From Actinomortierella ambigua (taxonomy: Eukaryota; Mortierellomycota; Mortierellomycetes; Mortierellales; Mortierellaceae), in contig JAAAJB010000347.1 in NCBI GenBank assembly GCA_016098155.1, forward strand, positions 8,133-37,752: a DNA stretch of 29,620 nucleotides, read 5' to 3'. Below, piece by piece: positions 7,249 through 17,623 of this stretch. Made by a program: the position numbers and the translations under genes. Within the stretch, counting starts at the first letter, position 1. Each line of letters begins with the position of its first letter. A model generated the notes under the pieces. That model was not told the DNA's origin. It was given only the letters and a program-made list of their open reading frames with translations, and ran no database searches.

Positions 7249-8534
7249 ATGGCTCGCTTCAGCATCAGCCCTGTCAAGGTCGGGAACCTCAGTTTTCTCA
7301 TCCTCGACTGCCCATCTGACAAGACATTACCTGCTTACATTCCCGTCTTTGAGCAGCACAATGTCACAGACCTCGTCCGCATCTGTGAGGGCAGTCCCTA
7401 TGACCCTGCACCTTTGACTGCCGTTGGTATCCATGTCCATGACGACATGTACGGTCTTGTTTGCCTCCATGAGAGTGTGAGGGTGGAAGAATGAGCGAGT
7501 GAACGAGTGGGTGTGGGTGTGAAGAAGCCATATTTCACTTCTTTCTTACTTTTGTCTTCAACTCTTTTTTACCACCCAACAGGAAGTTTGAAGACGGCAC
7601 AGCTCCGGGGAAGGACGTGGTAGCTCGATGGCTAGCACTTAATGACGAGGTCTTCTTCAACTCCCCTACCCCAGACAGATGTATCGCTGTCCACTGCGTC
7701 TCTGGCATTGGACGAGCACCAGTATGAATCAACCTATTGGATTGGAATTGACTCGGCTGACTTGAACTAGGATACAGACAACGGCCACTAACCTCCCTCC
7801 TCCCCTAACCCCTCGCTTTGTAGGTTTTGGTGGCGATCTCACTAGTTGAAAGTGGCATGGATCCACTGGTAACGTGTGGTTCACCTTTCAGCATGGCGGC
7901 AGACGACATTGAGAGAGGATGGTTCTCTGACTTTACCTCCACATTCTTATCTTTAGGATGCTATTGCGCATATCCGCAAGGTCAGGAGAGGCGCACTGAA
8001 TCGGGTGCAGATTGCATTCTTGGACGGGTATGATTTGTTGTTCCACGTAACATGCTGTTATGCTGAGTCATTGGAGGGGAGCTGCCTTGATGCATTCGAG
8101 GCGACGGGCTGTCACCTATCTTCATCTTTATGTGTGCAAGGGGGAGGGAGCGACGCGAAAGAGAGAGTGAGAAAGAAAGAGAGGAATAACCTTGCACCGG
8201 AGTTGGGTTCGAGCTCTTTTGAATTGTGAATATTCGACTGTCTACCACATACTCACTAGCCATTCTCTCATGCTTACATGCCGGGAAACACGATAGATAT
8301 AAGAAACGGAAAAAGGGCTTTGGCAGCTCCAAAAAGTCTACGACACCCATCACCACTATTTCGACAGCAGCGCCGACCAATGGACACTCCTCAGGATCAA
8401 GTAGTGCCAATGGGCATCTTGCAACCAACGGCTCGTCGTCGTTGTCATCGTCTTCCTCCTCTCCAGCAGAGCCACCGCCGATCACCAAGGATAAGAAATC
8501 TGGGTTCATGTCCAAGTTGTTTGGCAAGAAGTAG
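7249..8534 (+). CDS. PRL-type (PTP4A-like) protein tyrosine phosphatase, 230 aa, five exons
   Basis: Exons 7249-7448, 7583-7721, 7824-7868, 7957-8027 and 8297-8534 join in phase to 230 codons. The protein starts MARFSISPVKVGNLSFLILD and has VTDLVRICEG, then KFEDG with the general acid near Asp71. The catalytic loop HCVSGIGRAP has Cys105 and Arg111, the CX5R signature with the PRL-specific Ala after Arg. VRRGALNRVQIAFL then matches the PRL IRxxRRGAxNxxQ helix. PRL phosphatases regulate growth signalling and bind CNNM magnesium transporters in animals. Unlike animal PRLs, the C-terminus has no CAAX prenylation box: a Ser/Thr/Pro-rich linker of about 60 residues follows a basic KKRKKGFGSSKK patch and ends SKLFGKK. 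Membrane attachment, if any, would be by charge. All introns are GT-AG (GTACGG, GTATGA, GTAACG, GTATGA donors). Confidence 0.9.
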
Positions 8535-9037
8535 ACTTTACAAATACACTTGGGTTTACAGTAGTCATGATTTACTTGGGCGCAGAGGTATTTTGGACGC
8601 CTTGGAGTGGAGTGAGACAAAAGCCCACTGCGTATGAAAAAGAGTGACTTTGCTCTGCGAAGCAGCGTCCATCCTCCCTTCTCCATTCCCTAATCCCTTT
8701 CCTGCTATTCTTTCTATCTATTTTGTGTCCAAAAGCACTCAAAACTCTCTCCAAAGAAAACAAAAAAACAGGCCCTGCAGTGGCAGAACACACACACACA
8801 AGAGCATCACTTTCATTCTGTCCCCCTTCCAACTGTGACATCGCCACTCTTCATTCATCATTCTATTTATTTTAACGGTGCATTCAGCTCTCCGTTCGTT
8901 CGCTCTCGAATTCACTCCAACCTTTTCCTCTCAACACCCAACACAACACCACGACGCCATTCTCCCTTCGCACACCACGTCCAAAGAGGCAGCGTGTGTA
9001 TGTGAGTGAGTGAGAGTGAGAGATAGCGTCGCCTACC
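8535..9037. other. Intergenic region between PRL phosphatase and AIG1 GTPase
   Basis: The 503 bp hold the 3' end of the phosphatase gene and the promoter and leader of the next. A CA run (8789-8800) and a GTGA-rich stretch (9001-9022) just before the ATG are visible. No further gene is seen. Confidence 0.5.
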
Positions 9038-10212
9038 ATGTACTCAGGAGCCTCCAACAGTACGCCGTACCAACAACAGCAACAACAGCAACAGCAGCAG
9101 CAACAACAGCAACAGCAGCAACAGCAGCAGCCCTTCCATCAGGGCTCCTCACCACTGTCACCGCAGCACCAGCTTCCGTCGTCGCCAACTGCCATCAGGG
9201 CTCAGCAGCCGTCGTTATCACTATCAGGGATGCAGTCGACACTTTCTCCATCGCATCTTCCCCACCCGTCTCCTCTCCACTCCTCGCTCCAACAGCAACC
9301 AACTCCTCCCCCACAACAACAACAAATGCTGCAGCATCAACACCAACAACCCTTATCTCCTTCCTCGCAGCATGGTCCCTATCCACAACAACAGCAAGAG
9401 TGTCTACCAACCCGCGAGTTTACTGTTGTTGCGCTAGGGAAGTCAGGCGAAGGTACTAGTCCGAAAATGAGAGTTAGCAGGCTGTCATGGGAAATGAGAG
9501 TCGACAGTGGACTCGTGATTTTGGGTATTGAGAATCATCACCAAGGAAAAGCGCACGATTAACTCAAGACCGTGTCTGTGTGTGTGTCTGTGTGTTGTGT
9601 AGGCAAGAGCACCCTTCTTAATGCTATCCTCGGTCTCGAACTGTTCCAGGCCAAAGCCTCCGTCAGTGTATGTCTCTTGGTCTTCGTGACCTTACCCGTC
9701 CTCCATCCTCTGACTGGTGAAATCACCACCACCACCCCTCTTCCCACCTCCTTCATCACCCCCTTCCACTTTCTAACGGCTGATATGCAGACGTGTCCAG
9801 CATTCAGGCACCATAGTGTCTTCCACCTTGTTGATTACTCTTTCGAAGGAGGGTGACCAATGCATGATCCCTTTTTATCCTGGTCACGACAAGGAACCAG
9901 GTGCTACTTTTTTTACTTATTTTTTTTAAGAAAAAAAAAAAGAAAATTGCGTTCTAAACTGTTTTCCTGCTCTGTTCACCTTTTTCGTCTTCATAGGAAG
10001 TAACGCAGCATGTAGACAAGGCAACCAACCATTTCCTCAACATCCCATCCAATCCAATAATGCACTGCATTGATACGCCGTCGTTTAACGGCAAGTTGCA
10101 TGACACAAGACGCGTATCCGAAATTGGCACCCTTTTGACCCGTGTGGCGGCTGGTGTCGACGCTTTCCTCTTTGTGGTCAAGTGTACTCGCTACAGGTAC
10201 GCAAAAAAGCAA

Positions 10213-10245
<33 letters not shown>

Positions 10246-10900
10246 GTGCTGCCAATTACGATAGCAAAGAGAACAGCAGATTTTTTGTCTAAAAATTATT
10301 TTTGCGGGGTACTTGTCTTTTGTGTTCAATAACAAACCCCCCTCCTCCCTGCTCCCTCCCCCCCCCATTAATAGATACGACAACACATTCCACCAAACAT
10401 TGCAGACTTATCAAGCCCTGCTGACGCCCAGCTTCTGGCCCAAGCTAATCATCGTCTTCACCCATGCCACCCCTGAACTGCTGCCGGCGACACAATCGCG
10501 GGTGCCGCTGATGGGCTGGGCGCGCGAGATCCAGGAGAACTTTAAGTTGCCAAAGCCTCCGCTGACGGTCTTTGTGATGGATTACGTCCGTTTCCCTTAC
10601 CCATCCGGAGGCGCGCAGGATTTCTGGGAGCGGCTGATGGAGCTGGACGCGACGACGGAACCTTACTGCCACAAGCCGTTTTTAGAGTCTTTGGGCAACG
10701 GGATCGCTGTCGATGGGTATGTGCAGCGGATCAAGGGCCATCTGGCGTTGTTTGAGCCGAGCTTCTTTGAAGACCAGGCTGAGGGGCAGTACAAGAAGGA
10801 TAAGGAGCAAAAGAAGCGGAAGGAGGGCGGCGTGTTGAATAGTTTGTTCCGCAAGGCGACCAATGCTTCAAAAGCGTCGTCGTCGTCGTCGTCGACCTAA
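9038..10900 (+). CDS. AIG1/IMAP-type GTPase with N-terminal polyQ region, 433 aa
   Basis: Exons 9038-9452, 9603-9667, 9801-9900, 10001-10196 and 10375-10900 join to 434 codons. Residues 12-31 are twenty glutamines, and the region to about 125 is Gln/Pro/Ser-rich. The G domain starts at TVVALGKSGEGKSTLLNAIL: the P-loop GKSGEGKS (134-141) spans the exon 1/2 junction. G3 is CIDTPSFNG (Asp218) and G4-like is VFTHAT (288-290), followed by the AIG1-style FWPKLIIVFTHA. The C-terminus is Lys-rich, ending in a poly-Ser tail. Such GTPases oligomerise on membranes; substrates in fungi are unknown. Two introns need an AG downstream of the first good one to stay in frame: GTCCAG at 9800 rather than ATGCAG at 9790, and TAGGAAG at 10000 rather than TAG at 9996. 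Exon 3 start is therefore less certain. Confidence 0.8.
9071..9130 (+). repeat. CAA/CAG trinucleotide run encoding 20 glutamines
   Basis: Twenty consecutive Gln codons with mixed CAA and CAG follow residue 11 of the AIG1-type GTPase. The mixture suggests an older or stabilised tract. Confidence 0.95.
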
Positions 10901-11203
10901 TGTTATTTCTTCCTTCTCTCCCCCCCTCCCCAACCCTTTTTTTTTTTGGTATTCATTTATTTATTCTGTTTCTTTGAGGCGCGATTTTGAGTTTTTTTTC
11001 CGCCAACCTCACCTTTTTTTTCCCTTGTCATTGTCTCATTCTTCCGTTGACTCTATCTTCTATTTTCTCTCAAGACAGTAAAGCTAAAATAAAAGAATGT
11101 CGAACCTACCATCGTCATGGTTCTCCAAAGCAACAAACACACTTTTATCCGCGCCCTTTTTTTTTGAAACAAGAAGAGAAAAATAGAAAGAGTAAAGGAC
11201 TTT
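10901..11203. other. Convergent intergenic region
   Basis: This region separates the ends of the AIG1 gene (+) and the 2138-codon gene (-). It holds homopolymer T/C runs. TAAAATAAAAG (11084-11094) is a candidate polyadenylation region for the plus-strand gene. Confidence 0.5.
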
Positions 11204-14200
11204 TTATTTCTTTACTTTCCCTGACGTGGTCGGCGCCACCTTGTTAAACATCTTCACCGTCTTCATGTAATAATTGCCCTTGAACGCCCGTGCCTGGGCC
11301 GAGATCATGCTCATCCGCTCCACCATCGCCTCTCCCGGTTCCAGTCCAATACCGTCCGCGCCTTCTTCCCAAGGTCGTCGCTTCATCATCATCGCCTTTT
11401 CACTACTACCATCCTTCTCCTCCTCCTCTTGCTCCTCCTCGTGCCCTTCATCCTCACACCCTGCCAATCGACAGTCGGTCACCGAGGGTGGATGATGCCA
11501 TTCCTGGATATGCGCCTGCGCCTCGATGGCCAGCGCCACAGCGCGCGCCTCGACTTTTTCCGAGACCGTCACCTTGAGCACGCCCGTGTACCCGGTCACG
11601 CGCACGAACCGGTATCCGAGACGCTCGACCGTGATCTGGGGCGGGCGCTGACGTGGTGGTGCGGAGGTGCCGGTTTTGATCGTCATGGTCTTGGTGGAGG
11701 TCTTGGTCTTGGTCTTGGTGGTCGTCGGGGTCGTGGACGTGGACGAGCGCGGCGACGACTTGGAAAGGCGCTTTTGGAATGGCTGTGCCAGGTCGGAGGA
11801 AGACGAGGAAGAAAGACCAGAGGGTCGACGCTGTGTCAACTGGTGCTGGTGCTGGTGCTGCGCAGAATGACGACGGCTAGGGCGACGACGAGGTGCCCTT
11901 GCCGATACTGCTGTCTCTGAGACCGACTCTGTGCTTCCTGGTGTAGGCGAGGCAACACGGCGGAGGCGCGAGCGTGCGGTGTGGAAGGTGGCAGCGGTGG
12001 CCGTGGTGGCCGTGGTGGCCGTGGACAGAGGGCGCTGGAGCATCAGGATCGAGGATGACGTTGGCGGAGAGCGACCGATGGACCGGTCGTAGATGTCCTC
12101 ATCATCGTCCCGTTGGTCGTCATCCTCATAGTCTTCATCGTAGTCGTAGTCCTCGTCGTCTTCGGCGAACCGAGAGTGCATGTCGAAAAACTCTTCGTCA
12201 TCGTCATCATCAAAGTCCTCTGACAGTCTTTGGTTCTCCTCATCCCATGATTCCATCGAGCCTCTTTCCTCATCATACTGATCGTCATCATCATCATCAT
12301 CGTTACTGTCACCATCCATCTCCTCGACCTCGCTCAACGGATCATCACCTTCGATCCATCCAATCATACTGATCCCGACCGTATCGCGCCACCAGCGCAG
12401 CTCCGCCGGGTCCACAATGGGTGCCCACTGAACGAGTCCGACGCCGAGCAACGGAACCCCACCCTCGACCTCGAGCTTACACAGTCGTTGATGGACCATC
12501 GCAAACAGATGATGGAACTTGTGCCCAACTTGGTGGCCCTTCCTGTTGGTGTTGATTGGCGCGGCCGCTGTTGTACTGCTTGACTGCACCATCGTTGTGT
12601 CAGTAAGGGGGGACGTCGCCGAGGTGGGTGACGAAGGTGACATTGGGGTCGGCATTGGAATCGGCTGTGGGGATGCTGATGATGGCATTTGCAGTGGCAA
12701 TGGTAGTGACGGTGGCCAAGACGCCAGGGGGGTTTGGATCGGTGGCGTGCTTGACACGGCGTTGGTGGTGGTGGTGGTGGTGGTAGTGGTAGTGGTAGCG
12801 GCGAAAAAGGTGCCCGAGGTTGGCGATGCTGGACTTTTGGCAAGATCTGAAGAAATGGTCGACATCTCTTCGTTGCTACCGCTACCAACAATGCTCTTGC
12901 CGACGGTTGAAGGGGTCTTGTAGTCGTTGGGGTTATAGGGCGTCACAATGGCTCGCGGACCTTTGTCTCCAGCCCCGGCCCCTCCTAGCATTACCGGGGT
13001 TGTTGGTGTTGTCGTTGATGCTGTTGGAGTCGAAGGGCCACCGCCGCCGTTTCCTGTAATGGCAGCCATGTTCAGAGCTGCCGTCAGACTCGACCGATTG
13101 GACGACGACGACTTTGACTTGCTACCAAATCCAGGCAGCGTCATGGGCTTCTTCTTGATGTTGAAATAATCAGAGGTTTCCGCCGTGGTAGCAGAACTAG
13201 AGGCCGAGGTCGATGTGGACGAAGGGGTCGCCGTGCCCGGATCCGCCGTTGCAGGCGTCATCGGAGTGCCTGAAAAATGCGACGATACAGGCGAGAGCGG
13301 AGCGTCGTCGGTAGCAGAGGCGGACAAGGGGGGTGAAGAGAAAGCAGCGATAGCAGAAGGGTAAGATGCATGTGGCGATGACGACCCCTTGAGTGACGAA
13401 ATATTGCGCTGGATCATCAACTTGGCGCCGAGGGTAAGGAAGCTCGGGGACTTGGCCAGGTCTTTGTACTCTTGATAGGTCAGCAAGGTATGACGACCTA
13501 ACCGGGTGACAAAGACTCGCTTGCCCGACGGCACCGACGATGTCGCCGTCGAGTGAGAGGTCAAGTTCGAAGCGATGCTCAGGCGCTTGTTGTTGCTGGA
13601 TATTCCTACACCTGGTGAAAAGGCGCTACCGTTGCTGCTGCTACCGTTGGTGTTGTTGTTGAGATACATGCTGTTGCGAAGCTGTCGGTTGGTCATGTAC
13701 ATGGGATGGATGCCACGTTGGGTATTCAGGCTTCGTGTCAAACTGTTCTCGTCATTGTTGTTGAGTTCGTTAGCAAGGTTTCTCAGAAGGCTGGATGAGG
13801 TCTCCTCATCTTCCTGCTGCTCCCGTACTTTGGTCAACGTCGAAGGCAGCGTGGGCTGGCGATTGGCTGGTAATGGGTCCATGAATGTGTACTTCTTGGA
13901 CGCCTCGACGAAATGCAGCTCGTCATTGTCCATCACATCAAACTTGAATTTGAGACCGTTCCGACTATACATGTGAAGCTGCATCACGGCCTGCTTTTTG
14001 AACTGTGATTGGGACGTAGTGGAAGAGGAAGGAGTCGTGGTCGTTGATGTCGCTGCCCTTGTCGAGGGATCGCCCGCCGTCTCAGAAATGCCAGAGGATC
14101 CTCTGGCAGCGACACTCGGGATGAACGTGGAGGCACGTTGCGAAGATGAGCGGCGCTGCAGGGCTCGGAACCGCTTCTTGGGCATCAAATCCATGCCGTC

Positions 14201-17200
14201 GAGTCGTCCGGTTGAGTAAATGCCCTTGCGACGCTCCAAGCCCATAACGTGTTGGACCAAGTTGTCCTTGTCCCGGATCGCAAACTCGTCATCACTCTGT
14301 GGGTAGACAGCCTTGGACGTTGTCTCATCCAAAGTGCCATCCTGTTCTGACACAGCGGCTTCGTCGTCGACCCACAACGGCGAGTCATGCTCCAGCGAGT
14401 CGACAGCGTCAATCAGCTCTTGTAGCGACGAGCCGAGGTCCGACACGCTGGTATTGTTGTTCATCATGAGAAATGATCGGATGTCCTCTTCTCCCGTTTC
14501 CGAGGCGGTACTGTTGCTGCTATGATTGTCATCGTTATGCTTGTTGTTGCTGTTACTGTTGCCACTTGAGCTAGGTTTTTTACCCTTCTTACTCCTCTGG
14601 AGCCACAACTGACGCTTGAGTCGCTGAGCAAACGACGACGACGACGAGGTCGAGGATTCGCCTTTGCTCTTGGACGACGACGACGAGGCTTCCTTACCAG
14701 CAAGCGCTGGCGACTTTGCACTGCCACCACGAACACCAGCAGCGGCGCCAGGTCCCCGAGTCGCCACCGCGCGGGCCAAGGCAGGAGGGTTCACGAGACG
14801 TCGCACGAGTTTGAACAAGAAGAACCCTCCAGGTCCTTCTTCGTCAAACTCGATATGGAATCGCTCCAACACTTGCTCCTTGGACAAGATTTGGTGCGAC
14901 TCGAGCCGGTGCTGTCGAATTCCTTCCTGCTGCCAAATCCAGGGCGATGCCCGCGCCTTGCGTGCCTCGATCCGTTGGCGTTGCAGAGTCACCGCGGCGG
15001 CGCGCTTTTGCCGCTGCTGTTGGCGCTGTTCCTGCTGTTGTTGCCGCCGTTGTTGACGAGATGCTTCACGACGTGCCTTGGCAGACGTTTCTGCGGGAGG
15101 TGTAAAGGCCATATCGGTGGAGGAGTCGTGTTGGAAAGATGCATCCTGGATGGTAGGTGACTCGGGTATTGCTGGGATAGGCTCATGGTCCAATGAAGCA
15201 ACGACGGTGTTCATAGTGACGGATGTGGCAGAGAGAGGCAAAGTAGCGTCTACGTCCAGCAGCGACAGGTCGGTCGGGATGGAGGCGGTAGCCTGAGTAC
15301 CTGTAGGCTGGACCGTCAACTTTTGAACCGCCAGCATTGTAAGAGTCAAAGGGCTGGGAGCAACAACTGGTTCCTCCAAGATAGCCTCTGGTTCCGAAAC
15401 GACTTCCACATTGACCGGTGCTGTTGGCAAGACCTCTGGCTCAGGGGCGACTGCAACTGCAGGCTCCTGTGGCAGTTGGATGGTTGTCGTCATCATCATA
15501 GTAGAAAGTTCTGGCGACTTTGGCTCCATTTCATCCTCGGAGCCAGACCAAATGGGTGCTGCAATTTCCACGAAGAGATCCTCCCCAAAGATGACAATCT
15601 CCTTGTGCTTTGGCTCGCGGGGTGTGGTCTGGATGAGAGCTGGGGTAACCTCCGCATCCCGCGCCTTCTCTGTCTCCTCCATATCCTCTTTCTTGTCATG
15701 AGGGAGATTCGAGTCGTCGTTCCGATCGCAAGGTGCCAACTCATCGCCAATCTCCTGCTCCATGGCCTCGGTAGACGCCTGCTCCATGTCTGTCAGTTGG
15801 GGCTCGGGGACAGTTGTGGTGATGATACGCTCTTGGACTTGGAGATCAACGACTTGCTCCTCCGTCGCCGCGACACCCTCCTCCATTTGGACACTCTCTG
15901 GCACCGTTTCGTCTTCGCCCAGAAAACCCTCGTTCTCATCTGACATAGCGCTGGATAGCTGCTCTTCATCCATAACATCGACAACATCTGCATGACATGT
16001 CTCTGATTCGCCCATGGCTTCCTCCACGTCTTCAATGTCGCCCGCTATCGACTCTGCAACGAGGTAATCATTGTCGACATCTGCTCCGTCACCCTCGCCA
16101 TCATCTTCTTGTTTGTCATCGTCGGTATTTTTGGTAACGGCATTCAAGGGCTGATAAGGAAGAGGCGTAGGATCAGTGAGGCTGGTAGGGCGGTTGTTGG
16201 GTATAATGACTGTCCTCAGCAAATTCTCAAACGCCTGTTCGTCCTCGTTCTCGCCAACCACCAATGGCCTGATGAGCACTGGCGAGGAGCGTTGCGGTTC
16301 ACCCAGTTTGGGCCGTTTGGGTTTCTGCGCTGGTAGGATGGGAATCTCCATCGCGGTCACTGCAGTCGCGCGTGTGGCGGTCATGATGGTGGTCTGGATG
16401 GTGCTCGTGGTGTGGGTGGTACTCGATGTGCTGGATCTAGACAGCGTGGCGCCATTGGCCCCACCACCGTTGCTGCCACTGCTGCTTCTGGTAATACTAT
16501 TGTTGCCTGTTGGCGGCAAAGGTAGTGTTGGGAGTGGTGGCTCATCCGAAGGCGAAGTGGAAAACATCGATGAAAGCATAGCCACAGGGACAATGGCGAC
16601 GTGATCCTCTCCACGACCATGGGTATAGGACGGTGGGAGTGGGAGCGAGGAGAGTTCAAGATCATCGTCCGACGAGTCTTGGTTTGGTCGGGGTTGCTGC
16701 GACGACTGGGCTGGCTGTTGATGTTGATGGTTCGATGAGGTGGAGAGCGTCGTAGAGAACTTTTGGTCCATTGAGTTCCTATTGCTCCTGGTGCCACTAC
16801 TCTGCGATTGTCCACTGGGTACTGGCAGATCGCGTGGTAGGAAGGGTGAGACTATGGGCATGGGTGGGATGACGTCGGCTGCCTTGGAAGGTTTTGAGGA
16901 ACTACCAGAGGACGAAGCAAGCGTCGTGGCCGAGAAAGATTTTGTACGACGACTGTTGTTCCCAATGCCAGTCATCAGTGAGGTGGTGGGTTGCTCCGAT
17001 GTGCTCTTCCGTTCCTTGTCTTTGCGGTTGGACTTTACATGCACGTGAGCCGGGTCTCTTGGCGTCGCACTGCCACCTGAAGTGCGAGCCCTCTGAAGGG
17101 CGGAAAGATCCAAGGTTGGCATCGGAGGCATCTGCGATATGGACGACGACTCTGCTGCATGTGGTTGGTCTGTGGATGCCGTTGAATTCCTAGAGCGTGA

Positions 17201-17620
17201 CGACCCCGTCGAAGTCGAAGGTGCAAGTGAGGGTGGGTCTTTGATGGGCGTTCGTACTACGATAGGAGTCGAGGGAAGCTTATCGGGCGACATGGGAGTC
17301 TCTGGCACGACCATGGGCAGTTGTTCAGCGTTGGATGGAGGCATAGCCATGTAGAGAACGGAGCTTGTTGCTCTTTTGAGTGAATGTTTCCAGCTCTTGC
17401 GTCCAGTTGTGACGACAGGATCGTAGTTTTGAAAGTGGTCCGTGTTGCTGCTAGTGGTGGCGCTGCTCACGAGACTAGTGGTGCTCTGTACGTCTTTGTT
17501 TTTCTTTTTCTTTTCTTTGAGGCCTCTGGTGCCTGGATAGTAGATTTTGGCGGGCGGCTGGTCCGCGGCAGCGCCATCCGCCTCCTGCTGGGGTTGCTGT
17601 GCAGTGCTCTCGATTGTCAT
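11204..17620 (-). CDS. Very large low-complexity protein of unknown function, 2138 aa, single coding exon
   Basis: A continuous 2138-codon frame starts MTIESTAQQPQQEADGAAAD and ends SGKVKK. Most of it is Ser/Thr/Pro/Gln-rich and probably disordered, with a 13-Thr run (coded near 12765-12803) and an Asp/Glu-rich block about 1765-1850. Islands of normal complexity may be conserved: SPWIWQQEGIRQHRLESHQI to about 945; VMGLERRKGIYSTGRLDGMD (about 1125); LHMYSRNGLKFKFDVMDNDE (about 1210); RVFVTRLGRHTLLTYQEYKD (about 1365); HKFHHLFAMVHQRLCKLEVE through PAELRWWRDTVGISMIGWIE (about 1690-1755); and ITVERLGYRFVRVTGYTGVL near 1995, followed by an Ala-rich helix. Nothing resembles a catalytic domain I know. 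The length, mix of short ordered islands and acidic tract suggest a scaffold or regulatory protein. The start is supported by a 5'-UTR splice acceptor three bases upstream of the ATG. Confidence 0.8.
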   Translation of the reverse strand: MTIESTAQQPQQEADGAAADQPPAKIYYPGTRGLKEKKKKNKDVQSTTSLVSSATTSSNTDHFQNYDPVVTTGRKSWKHSLKRATSSVLYMAMPPSNAEQLPMVVPETPMSPDKLPSTPIVVRTPIKDPPSLAPSTSTGSSRSRNSTASTDQPHAAESSSISQMPPMPTLDLSALQRARTSGGSATPRDPAHVHVKSNRKDKERKSTSEQPTTSLMTGIGNNSRRTKSFSATTLASSSGSSSKPSKAADVIPPMPIVSPFLPRDLPVPSGQSQSSGTRSNRNSMDQKFSTTLSTSSNHQHQQPAQSSQQPRPNQDSSDDDLELSSLPLPPSYTHGRGEDHVAIVPVAMLSSMFSTSPSDEPPLPTLPLPPTGNNSITRSSSGSNGGGANGATLSRSSTSSTTHTTSTIQTTIMTATRATAVTAMEIPILPAQKPKRPKLGEPQRSSPVLIRPLVVGENEDEQAFENLLRTVIIPNNRPTSLTDPTPLPYQPLNAVTKNTDDDKQEDDGEGDGADVDNDYLVAESIAGDIEDVEEAMGESETCHADVVDVMDEEQLSSAMSDENEGFLGEDETVPESVQMEEGVAATEEQVVDLQVQERIITTTVPEPQLTDMEQASTEAMEQEIGDELAPCDRNDDSNLPHDKKEDMEETEKARDAEVTPALIQTTPREPKHKEIVIFGEDLFVEIAAPIWSGSEDEMEPKSPELSTMMMTTTIQLPQEPAVAVAPEPEVLPTAPVNVEVVSEPEAILEEPVVAPSPLTLTMLAVQKLTVQPTGTQATASIPTDLSLLDVDATLPLSATSVTMNTVVASLDHEPIPAIPESPTIQDASFQHDSSTDMAFTPPAETSAKARREASRQQRRQQQQEQRQQQRQKRAAAVTLQRQRIEARKARASPWIWQQEGIRQHRLESHQILSKEQVLERFHIEFDEEGPGGFFLFKLVRRLVNPPALARAVATRGPGAAAGVRGGSAKSPALAGKEASSSSSKSKGESSTSSSSSFAQRLKRQLWLQRSKKGKKPSSSGNSNSNNKHNDDNHSSNSTASETGEEDIRSFLMMNNNTSVSDLGSSLQELIDAVDSLEHDSPLWVDDEAAVSEQDGTLDETTSKAVYPQSDDEFAIRDKDNLVQHVMGLERRKGIYSTGRLDGMDLMPKKRFRALQRRSSSQRASTFIPSVAARGSSGISETAGDPSTRAATSTTTTPSSSTTSQSQFKKQAVMQLHMYSRNGLKFKFDVMDNDELHFVEASKKYTFMDPLPANRQPTLPSTLTKVREQQEDEETSSSLLRNLANELNNNDENSLTRSLNTQRGIHPMYMTNRQLRNSMYLNNNTNGSSSNGSAFSPGVGISSNNKRLSIASNLTSHSTATSSVPSGKRVFVTRLGRHTLLTYQEYKDLAKSPSFLTLGAKLMIQRNISSLKGSSSPHASYPSAIAAFSSPPLSASATDDAPLSPVSSHFSGTPMTPATADPGTATPSSTSTSASSSATTAETSDYFNIKKKPMTLPGFGSKSKSSSSNRSSLTAALNMAAITGNGGGGPSTPTASTTTPTTPVMLGGAGAGDKGPRAIVTPYNPNDYKTPSTVGKSIVGSGSNEEMSTISSDLAKSPASPTSGTFFAATTTTTTTTTTTNAVSSTPPIQTPLASWPPSLPLPLQMPSSASPQPIPMPTPMSPSSPTSATSPLTDTTMVQSSSTTAAAPINTNRKGHQVGHKFHHLFAMVHQRLCKLEVEGGVPLLGVGLVQWAPIVDPAELRWWRDTVGISMIGWIEGDDPLSEVEEMDGDSNDDDDDDDQYDEERGSMESWDEENQRLSEDFDDDDDEEFFDMHSRFAEDDEDYDYDEDYEDDDQRDDDEDIYDRSIGRSPPTSSSILMLQRPLSTATTATTATAATFHTARSRLRRVASPTPGSTESVSETAVSARAPRRRPSRRHSAQHQHQHQLTQRRPSGLSSSSSSDLAQPFQKRLSKSSPRSSTSTTPTTTKTKTKTSTKTMTIKTGTSAPPRQRPPQITVERLGYRFVRVTGYTGVLKVTVSEKVEARAVALAIEAQAHIQEWHHPPSVTDCRLAGCEDEGHEEEQEEEEKDGSSEKAMMMKRRPWEEGADGIGLEPGEAMVERMSMISAQARAFKGNYYMKTVKMFNKVAPTTSGKVKK
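12765..12803 (-). repeat. Trinucleotide run encoding poly-threonine
   Basis: A GGT/AGT run on the plus strand encodes about thirteen consecutive threonines in the large protein. It is likely length-variable. Confidence 0.85.
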
Positions 17621-17623
17621 GTG

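Noticed and set aside
8200..8222. GGTTCGAG, which resembles a tRNA T-arm
   Set aside because: No acceptor stem or anticodon arm can be folded around it, and it lies in an intron of the phosphatase gene.
12043..12320. CRISPR-like regular repeats (ATCATC/GATGAC units)
   Set aside because: These are codon repeats for the Asp/Glu-rich block of the large protein, without spacers.
11274..17354. Many 70-200 codon ORFs on both strands over the large gene
   Set aside because: They are shadows of the 2138-codon frame produced by its trinucleotide-rich, low-complexity sequence.
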